From an uncultured Enterobacteriaceae bacterium (GTDB lineage: Bacteria > Pseudomonadota > Gammaproteobacteria > Enterobacterales > Enterobacteriaceae): 64,000 nt of DNA. Location: positions 27,966 to 91,965 of the forward strand of contig CAKZHC010000038.1 in the NCBI GenBank assembly GCA_936920625.1, read 5' to 3'. Under the pieces are notes generated by a model. That model did no database searches. It saw only the letters and a list, made by a program, of their open reading frames with translations, and was not told the DNA's origin. This document shows, one piece after another, positions 7,654 to 16,976 of this stretch; the stretch's first letter is position 1; every line of letters starts with the position of its first letter. Position numbers and translations under genes: made by a program.

Positions 7654-8625
7654 TTAGAATTCCCGCTGTACCGACATATGGGCTAGTGCTTCCAGGGCAT
7701 TACGTGAGGGTGAGTTGGGCAGAGCACGCAAAGCTGCAATCGCTTTGTCTGCCTCCTGTTCTGCACGATGTCGTGTCCACTCGAGAGAACCACATTGATA
7801 CATGGCTGTTAGTACCGATTCAAGAAGATGTCTGCCATTACCCTGTGCAATCGCACGACGAATCATCGCTCTCTGTTCAGCACTGCCGTGGCGCATGGCG
7901 TGCAACAAAGGTAGCGTTGGTTTTCCTTCGCTCAAATCATCACCAATATTTTTACCGAGCGTTTTATCGTCAGCACTATAATCCAAAAGATCATCAATTA
8001 GCTGAAAAGCGGTGCCCAGATAACGTCCATAATTTTGCAACGCTTTTTCCTGTTCCGATGAAGCGCCTGCCAGTATCGCTGAAGCTTGGGCAGCCGCTTC
8101 GAAAAGCCGGGCTGTTTTACTATAGATGACCTGCATATAGCTCTCTTCCGTGATATCGGGATCATTACAATTCATCAGCTGCAATACTTCACCTTCTGCA
8201 ATAACATTAACAGCTTCTGACATCAGTTCCAGAACCCGCAGTGACCCCAGGCTGGTCATCATCTGAAATGCACGAGTATAGATAAAATCACCCACCAGTA
8301 CACTGGCGGCATTACCAAACGCAGCATTGGCAGTAGCCTTGCCCCGGCGCAGGTCAGACTCGTCAACCACATCATCGTGAAGCAGGGTAGCTGTGTGAAT
8401 GAATTCAATTAGCGCGGCGATGGTAATGTGCTGGCGACCACGATAATTAATGGCATGAGCAGCGAGTACCGCAATCATCGGACGAATACGTTTACCGCCC
8501 CCCCCGATGATGTAATAGCCTAACTGATTGATCAGAGGCACATCAGAATGCAGTTGTTGCAGTATGATTGTATTGACATCCGCCATATCTTGAGCGGTGA
8601 GTTGGTTTATCTGTTCTAAATTCAT
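7654..8625 (-). CDS. ispB: IspB, octaprenyl diphosphate synthase
   Basis: Trans-prenyltransferase that extends farnesyl diphosphate with isopentenyl diphosphate to make the side chain of ubiquinone-8 and menaquinone-8; cytoplasmic and essential in E. coli. 323 residues, the E. coli length. Both aspartate-rich motifs are present: DDVVD at residues 84-88 and DDLLD at 211-215, with GGGGKRIRP at 41-49 for substrate binding. Divergent from rplU as in relatives, though the intervening spacer is much longer here. Confidence 0.97.
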   Translation of the reverse strand: MNLEQINQLTAQDMADVNTIILQQLHSDVPLINQLGYYIIGGGGKRIRPMIAVLAAHAINYRGRQHITIAALIEFIHTATLLHDDVVDESDLRRGKATANAAFGNAASVLVGDFIYTRAFQMMTSLGSLRVLELMSEAVNVIAEGEVLQLMNCNDPDITEESYMQVIYSKTARLFEAAAQASAILAGASSEQEKALQNYGRYLGTAFQLIDDLLDYSADDKTLGKNIGDDLSEGKPTLPLLHAMRHGSAEQRAMIRRAIAQGNGRHLLESVLTAMYQCGSLEWTRHRAEQEADKAIAALRALPNSPSRNALEALAHMSVQREF

Positions 8626-9347
8626 CGCTTTTTTTAGCCATTACTAAACCTGCTGTCAGGATTCACTTACGGTTAACATAACCTGCTCCTGACAACACCG
8701 GACAGATGTTCTGGAATATGCAGATGGTCATTGAGAAGTGTACTTGAAAACACAAAAGATGAAACGTCTTCAATGATTTCTGGCTTACCAGCCCAATGAT
8801 ATCTTCAATTCTGTAAAGTAATAAAATAGCTATTTAATATTTGCGCTTGTTTGCCATGATGATGATTTTTGTCTTACTATCTGGTTTGATGGTCAAACTT
8901 GCTTCTTCGATGTAAGTTATCGTGTTAGTGATATGGTGATTCACGATGACACAGAGCGAATAGCCAAAAGTGTCTGAGCTGAATCCGATACCCAGACGTG
9001 TAAATTCTATATTGACGTTTTAATATAGCAATTAATGGGCTGATGTTAGGGCGTCTTTCATTAAAGACGCGACCACGTTCAGCGCCACTAATGTTAATCG
9101 TGTGGTCAATAAGCAGGAAATCATTAGCTTTTGTGACTGTGGACTGAGAGATTTCCTGCAATCTCAAATTTGCTGTGGCGCCAGATATTACGTCAATAAG
9201 GCGCTGTTTGGGATATTTTTTCTGCAATAGTCGCCGCCGGGCTCTTGTCTTGAGTGGCAAATTTGCGTAAAATCCGCGCCCTATTATGAATAATTGATAG
9301 CGTTACCTGATAATCTCAGGGGCATAAACGCTAAACCGGAGTTTGAT
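8626..9347. other. Divergent intergenic region ispB-rplU
   Basis: 722 bases between the divergent ispB and rplU genes, longer than in E. coli. A minus-strand frame of 111 codons (8925-9260) has no recognisable domain and I do not accept it. The last 90 bases (AAAATCCGCGCCCTATTATGAAT, in two parts around 9268-9290, and AATCTCAGGGGC near 9313) resemble the known rplU promoter and leader region of enterics, so the rplU-rpmA promoter is probably at about 9255-9295. The rest may be remains of lost sequence. Confidence 0.5.
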
Positions 9348-9659
9348 ATGTACGCAGTTTTCCAAAGTGGTGGTAAACAACACCGGGTAAGCGAAGGCCA
9401 GACCATTCGCCTGGAAAAGCTGGACGTTGCAACTGGCGAAGCTGTTGATTTCGATCAGGTTTTGATGATTGCAGATGGTGAAGATGTTAAAATTGGTCTC
9501 CCTTATGTTTCAGGAGGCCTGATCAAAGCGGAAGTCGTTGCTCACGGGCGTGGTGAAAAAATCAAAATTGTTAAATTTCGTCGTCGCAAACACTACCGTA
9601 AGCAGCAGGGTCATCGTCAGTGGTTTACTGATGTGAAAATCACTGCTATCAGCGTCTGA
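9348..9659 (+). CDS. rplU: Ribosomal protein bL21
   Basis: Large-subunit protein that binds 23S rRNA and contacts L20. ATG 9348 has GGAG upstream and gives the family start MYAVFQSGGKQHRV; 103 residues, standard length. The C-terminal KFRRRKHYRKQQGHRQ segment is the rRNA-binding signature. Heads the rplU-rpmA pair (16-base gap). An in-frame start at 9294 lies in the leader and is not used. Confidence 0.98.
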   Translation: MYAVFQSGGKQHRVSEGQTIRLEKLDVATGEAVDFDQVLMIADGEDVKIGLPYVSGGLIKAEVVAHGRGEKIKIVKFRRRKHYRKQQGHRQWFTDVKITAISV

Positions 9660-9675
9660 GAGGAGAGTCTTAGAA

Positions 9676-9933
9676 ATGGCACACAAAAAGGCTGGTGGTT
9701 CAACTCGTAACGGTCGCGACTCCAAAGCAAAACGGTTAGGTGTAAAGCGCTTTGGCGGTGAAGCTGTTCTGGCGGGTAATATTATTGTTCGTCAACGTGG
9801 AACAAAGTTTCATGCTGGTACGAATGTAGGCTGTGGGCGTGATCACACTCTGTTTGCTACGGCCGACGGCAAAGTAAAATTTGAAGTCAAAGGTCCAAAA
9901 AATCGTAAATACGTCAGCATTGTTGCTGGGTAA
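9676..9933 (+). CDS. rpmA: Ribosomal protein bL27
   Basis: Large-subunit protein whose N-terminal tail reaches the peptidyl-transferase centre. 85 residues beginning MAHKKAGGSTRNGRDS, nearly identical to E. coli. Ribosome site GAGGAGAG upstream. Followed by a strong terminator at 9982-10009. The yhbE (EamA-type transporter) gene that follows in E. coli is absent; obgE comes next. Confidence 0.98.
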   Translation: MAHKKAGGSTRNGRDSKAKRLGVKRFGGEAVLAGNIIVRQRGTKFHAGTNVGCGRDHTLFATADGKVKFEVKGPKNRKYVSIVAG

Positions 9934-9981
9934 TAACGGTTTTATGTGGCATTAAATCACTGCTACGCAATGACGATTTAT

Positions 9982-10009
9982 AAGCCCCGCTATGATGGCG
10001 GGGCTTTTT
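9982..10009 (+). terminator. Rho-independent terminator after rpmA
   Basis: Perfect 9-base stem AAGCCCCGC / GCGGGGCTT with a 7-base loop and a T5 run. Confidence 0.9.
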
Positions 10010-10156
10010 ATATTCACAGTCAGCATAATACAGATGTTGTATAATTAATGTACCATTTGCAAAATGGTTCGATTTGTTAAGCGCATCGTGTCAACCCGAA
10101 CGGGTGCTATGAAGGTTGCTGCTCCGGAAGTCGATGGATGAAAAATAGAGAGACAC

Positions 10157-11314
10157 ATGAAATTCGTTGATGAAGCAATGATCTCAGTGATAGCTGGCGA
10201 TGGAGGCAATGGCTGCGTCAGTTTTCGCCGTGAAAAATATATTCCCAAAGGCGGTCCGGATGGTGGTGATGGCGGCGATGGCGGCGACATTTATGTCAGG
10301 GCGGATGAAAATCTTAACACGCTGATTGATTATCGTTTTGAGAAGACATTCCGCGCAGAGCGTGGCCAGAATGGTCAGAGCCGTGATTGTACTGGTAAAC
10401 GAGGCAAAGATCTGACAATCAAAGTCCCTGTTGGTACTCGTATTATTGATCAGAGTACGGGTGAAACATTAGGTAATATGTTGCACCATGAGCAGCAGTT
10501 GCTGGTAGCAAAGGGTGGCTGGCATGGTTTGGGTAATTCGCGGTTTAAATCTTCTGTCAATCGCACACCACGGCAAAAAACCAACGGAACAGAGGGTGAG
10601 AAGCGTGATCTGCTGCTCGAGCTGATGTTACTGGCTGATGCAGGCATGCTGGGCCTGCCAAATGCGGGCAAATCTACTTTCATCCGTGCGGTATCCTCCG
10701 CTAAACCTAAAGTGGCTGATTATCCATTTACTACGCTGGTACCCGCTTTGGGCGTGGTACGTATGGATAACACTCAGAGTTTTGTGGTAGCTGACATTCC
10801 CGGTTTAATCGAAAGGGCATCTGAAGGTGCAGGTTTGGGGATTCGCTTTCTTAAGCATCTGGAACGTTGTCGTGTACTGTTACATCTGATTGATTTGGCG
10901 CCTGTCGATGGATCTTCGCCAGTGGATAACGCGCGTATTATTCTGGGAGAGCTGGAAAAATATAGCGAGAATCTGTTTCGTAAACCGCGCTGGTTGATCT
11001 TTAATAAGGCTGATTTACTCAATCCCGATGAGGCGGATAAGCGTGCACGGGATGTTGCAGATACCCTAGGCTGGAGCGAGAAATATTATGTGATTTCGGC
11101 TGTGAACCAGTGTGGAGTAAAAGAGCTTTGTTGGGATGTAATGGCTTTCCTCAGTGCACACCCTAAAACAGAAGAAGAAAAATCGACTGAAAAAGATCAC
11201 TTTATATGGGATGACTACCATCGGCAGCAGCATGAATCTGCCAGAACAGAGACTGATGAGGAGTGGGATGATGACGATGACGATGATGGCAGTGAAGTAA
11301 TTTATCAGCGTTAA
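10157..11314 (+). CDS. obgE: ObgE/CgtA, ribosome-associated GTPase
   Basis: Essential GTPase of late 50S assembly, also tied to the stringent response. 385 residues: glycine-rich Obg fold (1-158), G domain with G1 GLPNAGKS (166-173), switch region YPFTT, G3 DIPG (213-216), G4 NKAD (283-286) and G5 near VISAVNQ, then an acidic C-terminus with a run of Asp. Start ATG 10157 gives MKFVDEAMIS. In E. coli it follows rpmA-yhbE; here yhbE is missing. Confidence 0.98.
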   Translation: MKFVDEAMISVIAGDGGNGCVSFRREKYIPKGGPDGGDGGDGGDIYVRADENLNTLIDYRFEKTFRAERGQNGQSRDCTGKRGKDLTIKVPVGTRIIDQSTGETLGNMLHHEQQLLVAKGGWHGLGNSRFKSSVNRTPRQKTNGTEGEKRDLLLELMLLADAGMLGLPNAGKSTFIRAVSSAKPKVADYPFTTLVPALGVVRMDNTQSFVVADIPGLIERASEGAGLGIRFLKHLERCRVLLHLIDLAPVDGSSPVDNARIILGELEKYSENLFRKPRWLIFNKADLLNPDEADKRARDVADTLGWSEKYYVISAVNQCGVKELCWDVMAFLSAHPKTEEEKSTEKDHFIWDDYHRQQHESARTETDEEWDDDDDDDGSEVIYQR

Positions 11315-11891
11315 TCCGCGTTCAGAAATAAGTCAGGGACAGGCATCGCAGATGCCGGGATGCAGAGAAAACAGCATAGCTGAAGAGTATCTGCACAAAA
11401 AACAATCCTCTGGTGACTGACTGTAGCCAGAAATTCTGCAAAATTGTAATGCTCTAAAAGTAAGTCTGTTTTTCCAGAAAATTTGCCCTTCATCTTTGCC
11501 CAAAGCAGATTATCACGATACTGTAAGGCTTGGTCGTATTGGTTATATGAAACTTAAGGTGTAACCCGGAACACCTGCCAGCCTGTTACTCTCTGCATGG
11601 AAGAGAAATGATAACGACGTATGCCTGCCTGCTCTGTCAATGTTTTTATGGTACTGGCAGGCATGGCCGGTTGTTTACTACGATAGTTATGAGAGAGTCA
11701 GAGAACCTAGTTTTGGTGTAAGAAATGTCCGTCAGGCAGACCACTGTCTCAGGTCTGTGATTAATGAGGCCAGCCTGTTTATTAAGCGTGTCCTCCAGTC
11801 GCGCTGATTGCGATAACAGGTGGTTAAAATACTACATGGTTTCACACAAACAGACAGCAAATAATGCCATACTAAGGTCTGCCATGACGGA

Positions 11892-11929
11892 AAGTAAATG
11901 ATGACCTGTAAAGTAAATGATGACCTGTA
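11892..11929. repeat. Two perfect tandem copies of a 19-base unit
   Basis: Unit AAGTAAATGATGACCTGTA occurs at 11892-11910 and 11911-11929 without mismatch or spacer. Recent slippage duplication or a paired protein-binding site upstream of greA. Confidence 0.85.
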
Positions 11930-11976
11930 AGGAACCTTGAGCTAAGATGCATACTAGAACACAACATCATCAATCT

Positions 11977-12007
11977 GGCCCGGGGTTAACTTCGGGTCGG
12001 TTTTTTT
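11977..12007 (+). terminator. Terminator-like hairpin in the greA leader
   Basis: GGCCCG/CGGGTC stem (one G-T pair), 10-base loop, then GG and T7. It lies 249 bases before the greA start. In E. coli the greA leader carries an early terminator that releases short GraL RNAs; this could be its counterpart, but sequence identity to GraL was not established. Confidence 0.65.
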
Positions 12008-12255
12008 ACGCTTATAAATTTCATCCCTGGCGCTTGCCTGTGTGAGACATCGTTAATATCTGCGACTCCGGGCATGGATAGATAAGTGGAAAAGACCATA
12101 ACGATCGAATTTAAAATGGTTTTTAGTGCTGTCACTTTGCAAGTGATAAGTGAGTGATTACTACGGATATAGCTTAAAGCGCTGCAGAACGCCTTTCTGC
12201 AATCACCCGTCAGGACGACGAGAGTTCAAACAGGATTGATTTAAGAGGTATTGAG

Positions 12256-12732
12256 ATGAATCAGATTCCAATGACGTTAAGGGGCGCGGAGAAGTTGCGC
12301 GCAGAGCTTGAAGAACTGAAATCAGTTAAACGCCCCCGCATCATTGCTGCTATTGCGGAAGCTCGTGAGCATGGTGATTTGAAAGAGAATGCGGAATATC
12401 ATGCTGCACGTGAAGAACAAGGTTTTTGCGAAGGCCGTATTCAGGAAATTGAAGCAAAGCTTTCTAATGCCCATGTGATTGATATTAGCAAAATGAACGC
12501 TGATGGACGTGTTATTTTTGGCTGCACTGTTACGGTTCATAATTTGACTAATGATGAAGAGTTCATCTATCGTATTGTCGGTGACGATGAAGCCGATTTT
12601 AAGCAAAATTTAATCTCTATAAATTCGCCGATGGCGCGTGGTCTGGTGGGTAAGGAACAAGGCGACGTGGCGACTATCAAAACACCTGGTGGTGATGTAG
12701 AGTATGAAATTGTAACGGTCAGATATATCTAG
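12256..12732 (+). CDS. greA: GreA, transcript cleavage factor
   Basis: Binds RNA polymerase in the secondary channel and stimulates cleavage of backtracked RNA. 158 residues, standard. The N-terminal coiled coil carries the acidic tip HGDLKENAEYH (Asp41, Glu44); the C-terminal FKBP-like domain has VGDDEADFKQNLIS. ATG 12256 has GAGGTATTGAG upstream. Probably attenuated by the leader hairpin at 11977-12007. Confidence 0.98.
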   Translation: MNQIPMTLRGAEKLRAELEELKSVKRPRIIAAIAEAREHGDLKENAEYHAAREEQGFCEGRIQEIEAKLSNAHVIDISKMNADGRVIFGCTVTVHNLTNDEEFIYRIVGDDEADFKQNLISINSPMARGLVGKEQGDVATIKTPGGDVEYEIVTVRYI

Positions 12733-12809
12733 TATTTTATTGCGGCAGGAGCAGGTTACTGTACTGTAAATTTAAATTCTGGCGCATGTTGTGTTATGTA
12801 AAAACGGGG

Positions 12810-12831
12810 AAAGGCCGCAATGCGGCCTTTT
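12810..12831. terminator. Bidirectional terminator greA/yhbY
   Basis: AAAGGCCGCA / TGCGGCCTTT, near-perfect stem with a minimal loop, A-rich before and T-rich after, between convergent greA and yhbY. Confidence 0.85.
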
Positions 12832-12905
12832 ATCCAGACACAGAGTGTGTAATTTTAACTGAATTATACAACTTACTCTAATTAACAGATGGATTGTATG
12901 TAATG

Positions 12906-13199
12906 TTAGCGAGGCAGTGAGATTCTGGGCTTCTCGGCAGGGCGGTACAACGTCAGAATTCTGCCGATCAGTGCAACATGGCTAGCGCCAGTCTTCTGAA
13001 CAATCGCTTCTGCCATCAGATTCAGGTCTTCACGATCTGTAGTGGCTATCTTAATTTTAATAAGTTCGTGGTGATTCAGGGCCTGATCTATTTCGGCCAG
13101 TAAGGTTTTTGTCAGGCCATTGTTGCCCAGAATGACCACAGGTTTTAATGCATGAGCCACACTTTTTAGGTGCTGTTTCTGTTTAGAATGCAGTTTCAT
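12906..13199 (-). CDS. yhbY: YhbY, CRM-domain ribosome-associated RNA-binding protein
   Basis: Single CRM-domain protein that associates with pre-50S particles. 97 residues, the E. coli length. The CRM loop GxxG appears as GNNGLT, and the family C-terminus ends RISLPR. Divergent from rlmE, as in relatives, with a shared 128-base promoter region. Confidence 0.95.
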   Translation of the reverse strand: MKLHSKQKQHLKSVAHALKPVVILGNNGLTKTLLAEIDQALNHHELIKIKIATTDREDLNLMAEAIVQKTGASHVALIGRILTLYRPAEKPRISLPR

Positions 13200-13327
13200 T
13201 GTATTTTTTGTATATAAAGGGATTGAAAACGGACCATTCTATCGCCATTTCGAAGGTATCACCAAATCAGTGCTGCTACTCAGCGCAGTTTATTTATCGC
13301 TCAGGGTGAATCATAGTTGGAAATCAT

Positions 13328-13957
13328 ATGACTGGTAAAAAGCGTTCAGCCAGTTCCAGCCGTTGGCTGCAGGAACATTTTAGCGATAAATATGTGCTGG
13401 AGGCTCAGAAAAAAAAGCTGCGTTCGCGCGCCTGGTTTAAACTTGATGAGATACAGAGAAGTGACAAGCTATTTAAGACAGCCATGACGGTTGTCGATCT
13501 TGGTGCTGCACCTGGGGGATGGTCGCAATACGTGGCCACTCAGGTAGGGGCAAAAGGGCGGGTCATCGCTTGTGATATTTTACCAATGGATCCCATAGCC
13601 GGAGTTGATTTCCTGCAGGGCGATTTTCGTGATGAATTAGTTATTCAGGCTCTGCTGGAACGCGCAGGTGATGGAAAGGTTCATGTGGTAATGTCTGATA
13701 TGGCGCCAAACATGAGTGGAACACCGGCGATAGACATTCCCAAGTCAATGTATTTGGCAGAACTGGCACTGGAGATGTGTCGGAGTGTGCTGGCACCCGG
13801 TGGCAGTTTTATAGTGAAAGTATTTCAGGGAGAAGGTTTTGATGATTACCTTCGGGAAATTCGCTCTCTGTTTACAAAGGTAAAAGTTCGTAAACCTGAC
13901 GCTTCACGATCCCGTTCGCGTGAAGTGTACATTGTAGCGACAGGGCGCAAACTATAG
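13328..13957 (+). CDS. rlmE: RlmE (RrmJ/FtsJ), 23S rRNA U2552 2'-O-methyltransferase
   Basis: Methylates the ribose of U2552 in the 50S A-loop using S-adenosylmethionine; heat-shock gene in E. coli. 209 residues. SAM motif VDLGAAPGGWSQY near residue 57, and the K-D-K-E tetrad is visible in SRAWFKLDEI, VMSDMAPNMSG, FIVKVFQGEG and SREVYIVA. Upstream of ftsH as in E. coli, here with a 169-base gap. Confidence 0.97.
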   Translation: MTGKKRSASSSRWLQEHFSDKYVLEAQKKKLRSRAWFKLDEIQRSDKLFKTAMTVVDLGAAPGGWSQYVATQVGAKGRVIACDILPMDPIAGVDFLQGDFRDELVIQALLERAGDGKVHVVMSDMAPNMSGTPAIDIPKSMYLAELALEMCRSVLAPGGSFIVKVFQGEGFDDYLREIRSLFTKVKVRKPDASRSRSREVYIVATGRKL

Positions 13958-14126
13958 TCAGAATAATTGGCAGCGAGACAAGTAAATATTACTTGTAAGC
14001 AATGCGGCGGTGAGCAATTTGATTGAGCAGATACCTCGCCATCGTTATCGCTACGATTCCAAAAATGAAGGATATATAGTACCCTACGCTGTTTGTTAAC
14101 ACAGTTGTAATTAAGAGGTTAATCCC

Positions 14127-16043
14127 TTGAGTGATATGGCGAAAAACCTGATTCTCTGGTTAGTCATCGCGGTTGTGCTGATGTCGGTTTTCCAGAGCTT
14201 TGGCCCCAGCGACTCTAATAGCCGACGAGTTGATTACTCAACTTTCCTGCAGGAAGTGAATCAGGAGCAGATTCGTGAAGCGCGTATCAATGGGCGTGAA
14301 ATTAACGTAACCAAAAAAGATGGTAACCGGTATACGACTTATATCCCTGTCAATGACCCCAGACTGCTTGACTCGCTAATAACTCAAAAAGTAAAAGTGG
14401 TTGGTGAGCCACCTCAAGAACAGGGCATGTTAACCACGATATTTATCTCCTGGTTTCCGATGCTGCTGCTCATTGGCGTCTGGATTTTCTTCATGCGCCA
14501 GATGCAAGGAGGAGGGGGTAAAGGTGCGATGTCCTTCGGTAAGAGTAAGGCGCGTATGCTAACCGAGGACCAGATAAAAACGACCTTTGCTGATGTTGCT
14601 GGTTGTGATGAAGCCAAAGAAGAAGTCAGCGAGCTGGTTGAATACCTGCGTGAACCAAGTCGTTTTCAAAAACTTGGAGGCAAGATCCCTAAAGGTGTTC
14701 TGATGGTCGGTCCGCCAGGTACCGGTAAGACGCTGCTGGCAAAAGCTATTGCTGGTGAAGCAAAGGTTCCCTTTTTTACGATTTCTGGTTCTGATTTCGT
14801 TGAAATGTTTGTTGGTGTAGGGGCTTCTCGTGTTCGTGATATGTTCGAGCAGGCGAAAAAAGCAGCACCTTGCATCATTTTCATCGATGAGATCGATGCG
14901 GTAGGGCGCCAGCGAGGTGCAGGGCTTGGTGGCGGCCATGATGAGCGTGAACAAACATTAAACCAGATGCTGGTTGAGATGGATGGCTTCGAAGGCAATG
15001 AGGGAATCATTGTTATTGCGGCAACTAACCGTCCGGATGTACTCGACCCGGCTCTGCTGCGCCCTGGTCGGTTCGATCGTCAGGTTGTGGTAGGTCTGCC
15101 TGACGTACGTGGCCGTGAACAAATTTTGAAAGTTCATATGCGTCGTGTACCTTTGGCAACCGATATTGACGCAGCGATTATTGCCCGCGGCACACCGGGT
15201 TTTTCTGGTGCAGACCTAGCGAACCTGGTGAATGAAGCTGCATTGTTTGCGGCTCGCGGTAATCGTCGGGTCGTCTCCATGATAGAGTTCGAAAAAGCCA
15301 AAGATAAAATCATGATGGGTGCTGAGCGTCGTTCGATGGTGATGACAGAAGCCCAGAAGGAGTCCACAGCTTACCATGAAGCGGGGCATGCCATTATAGG
15401 ACGGCTGGTCCCTGAACATGATCCGGTTCATAAAGTGACGATTATCCCACGTGGCCGTGCGCTTGGAGTGACTTTTTTCCTGCCTGAGGGCGATGCTATC
15501 AGCGCCAGCCGGATGAAACTGGAGAGTCAGATATCCACTCTCTATGGTGGCCGTCTTGCGGAAGAGATTATTTATGGCCCGGAGCAGGTATCTACGGGTG
15601 CCTCTAACGACATTAAAGTAGCGACTAACCTTGCAAGAAACATGGTAACGCAGTGGGGTTTCTCTGAGAAACTGGGGCCGTTGCTCTACGCTGAAGAGGA
15701 GGGAGAAGTGTTTCTTGGCCGTTCGGTCGCAAAAGCGAAGCACATGTCTGATGAAACGGCTCGTATTATTGATCAGGAAGTCAAACATCTGATTGAAAAT
15801 AACTACCAGCGTGCCCGCACTATTCTTAATGAAAATATTGATATTCTTCATGCTATGAAAGATGCGCTGATGAAATATGAAACGATTGATGCACAGCAGA
15901 TCGATGATCTCATGGCGCGTCGTGAAGTTCGTCCGCCCGCAGGATGGGAGGAGCCAGGGAACGATAATTCTGACAATGGCTCATCTAAGGCACCGGATCC
16001 AGTTGATGAGCCGCGTACACCGAACCCCGGCAACTCAATCTGA
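14127..16043 (+). CDS. ftsH: FtsH, membrane-bound ATP-dependent zinc protease
   Basis: Essential AAA+ metalloprotease of the inner membrane that degrades sigma-32, LpxC and misassembled membrane proteins. Two membrane segments (about residues 8-25 and 103-123) flank a periplasmic domain; Walker A GPPGTGKT at about 195-202, Walker B IIFIDEID, SRH region, and the zinc site HEAGH at about 417-421. TTG 14127 has AGAGG eight bases upstream; an ATG three codons later (14136) gives the MAKNLIL start annotated in E. coli, so the exact start is open. The C-terminus ends NPGNSI, several residues shorter than in E. coli. Confidence 0.97.
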   Translation: MSDMAKNLILWLVIAVVLMSVFQSFGPSDSNSRRVDYSTFLQEVNQEQIREARINGREINVTKKDGNRYTTYIPVNDPRLLDSLITQKVKVVGEPPQEQGMLTTIFISWFPMLLLIGVWIFFMRQMQGGGGKGAMSFGKSKARMLTEDQIKTTFADVAGCDEAKEEVSELVEYLREPSRFQKLGGKIPKGVLMVGPPGTGKTLLAKAIAGEAKVPFFTISGSDFVEMFVGVGASRVRDMFEQAKKAAPCIIFIDEIDAVGRQRGAGLGGGHDEREQTLNQMLVEMDGFEGNEGIIVIAATNRPDVLDPALLRPGRFDRQVVVGLPDVRGREQILKVHMRRVPLATDIDAAIIARGTPGFSGADLANLVNEAALFAARGNRRVVSMIEFEKAKDKIMMGAERRSMVMTEAQKESTAYHEAGHAIIGRLVPEHDPVHKVTIIPRGRALGVTFFLPEGDAISASRMKLESQISTLYGGRLAEEIIYGPEQVSTGASNDIKVATNLARNMVTQWGFSEKLGPLLYAEEEGEVFLGRSVAKAKHMSDETARIIDQEVKHLIENNYQRARTILNENIDILHAMKDALMKYETIDAQQIDDLMARREVRPPAGWEEPGNDNSDNGSSKAPDPVDEPRTPNPGNSI

Positions 16044-16087
16044 TAGCAATGACAGGCCATGTGGCAAAATATTCTGAATAAAACATC

Positions 16088-16108
16088 AACCCCGGTAACG
16101 GGGTTTTT
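16088..16108 (+). terminator. Terminator between ftsH and folP
   Basis: AACCCCG / CGGGGTT stem with GTAA loop followed by a T5 run (the last two stem T's included), 45 bases after the ftsH stop and 30 before folP; may only partly stop transcription into folP-glmM. Confidence 0.85.
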
Positions 16109-16138
16109 GATATTTTATTCTGACTTGAGACGTTACAG

Positions 16139-16969
16139 ATGAAGCTTTTTGCCAGAAATTCTACGCTGGAATTATCTCATCCTCATACGATGGGGATCCT
16201 CAATGTAACACCAGATTCGTTTTCAGACGGTGGACGGCACTATACCCTGAATCAGGCACTGACACATACCAATGATATGATCATTGCTGGTGCAACTATC
16301 ATCGATGTGGGCGGGGAGTCGAGCCGCCCCGGTTCGTATAGTGTAGATACTCAGCAGGAACTAGATAGAGTCGTTCCGGTTGTTGAGGCTATCGCTCAGC
16401 GATTCAACGTATGGATTTCAGTCGATACCTCAAAGCCAGAAGTGATAAGCCAGGTTGCTCATTCCGGTGCACACATGATCAATGATATTCGTGCATTACG
16501 CCGGCCGGGGGCATTAAAAGCAGCGGCAGAAACTGGATTGCCGGTATGCCTGATGCATATGCAAGGAGAACCGCACGCAATGCAGCAGGCGCCCAAGTAT
16601 GACAACGTACTGAAAACGATTAGTGGCTTTTTTATCGAACAGATTAAGCACTGTGAGGAAGCTGGTATAAAAAAATCACAACTACTAATCGACCCTGGAT
16701 TTGGCTTTGGCAAAAATTTCTCTCATAACTATCAGATGCTGGCGCATCTGGAAGAATTTCACCAATTTGGATTGCCGTTGCTGGTAGGAATGTCACGTAA
16801 AAATATGATCGGAGAGTTACTGAATTGTGACCCCGCGCAACGCCTCAGTGGTAGCATCGCTTGCGCGGTTATTGCCGCCATGCAGGGCGCGCATATTATA
16901 CGCGTTCACGATGTGAAAGAAACAGTTGAAGCAATACGCGTTGTTACAGCAACACTGCGTGCAAGGTAA
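16139..16969 (+). CDS. folP: Dihydropteroate synthase
   Basis: Condenses p-aminobenzoate with dihydropterin pyrophosphate in folate synthesis; sulfonamide target. 276 residues, TIM barrel. Signatures: MGILNVTPDSFSDGG, GGESSRPGS, DPGFGFGK and the substrate-binding GMSRK. ATG 16139 gives MKLFARNSTLEL. Followed after 7 bases by glmM, the conserved folP-glmM pair. Confidence 0.97.
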   Translation: MKLFARNSTLELSHPHTMGILNVTPDSFSDGGRHYTLNQALTHTNDMIIAGATIIDVGGESSRPGSYSVDTQQELDRVVPVVEAIAQRFNVWISVDTSKPEVISQVAHSGAHMINDIRALRRPGALKAAAETGLPVCLMHMQGEPHAMQQAPKYDNVLKTISGFFIEQIKHCEEAGIKKSQLLIDPGFGFGKNFSHNYQMLAHLEEFHQFGLPLLVGMSRKNMIGELLNCDPAQRLSGSIACAVIAAMQGAHIIRVHDVKETVEAIRVVTATLRAR

Positions 16970-16976
16970 AAAATAA

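Larger units (their letters stand above)
11315..12255. other. 940-base spacer obgE-greA; basSR and dacB absent
   Basis: In E. coli basS, basR and dacB lie between obgE and greA. None is recognisable here on either strand; the longest frame (11311-11493, minus, 60 codons) has no family match. The region holds a perfect 19-base tandem duplication (11892-11929), an inverted repeat ATGCCTGCC/GGCAGGCAT (11621-11629 with 11656-11664) and a terminator-like hairpin (11977-12007) in the greA leader. It looks like the scar of lost genes plus the greA control region. Confidence 0.55.

Noticed and set aside
8925..9260. 111-codon minus-strand frame between ispB and rplU
   Set aside because: No recognisable family, no ribosome site, basic-rich composition typical of chance frames, and it overlaps the likely rplU promoter.
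11892..11929. Tandem 19-base repeat as a CRISPR seed
   Set aside because: Only two units, no spacer between them and no cas genes in the window.
14414..14617. Small antisense frames in ftsH, obgE, nusA and valS
   Set aside because: All lie opposite well-supported genes and show no independent signals.
15216..15851. 211-codon frame antisense to ftsH
   Set aside because: Shadow of a highly conserved gene; no ribosome site or known domain.
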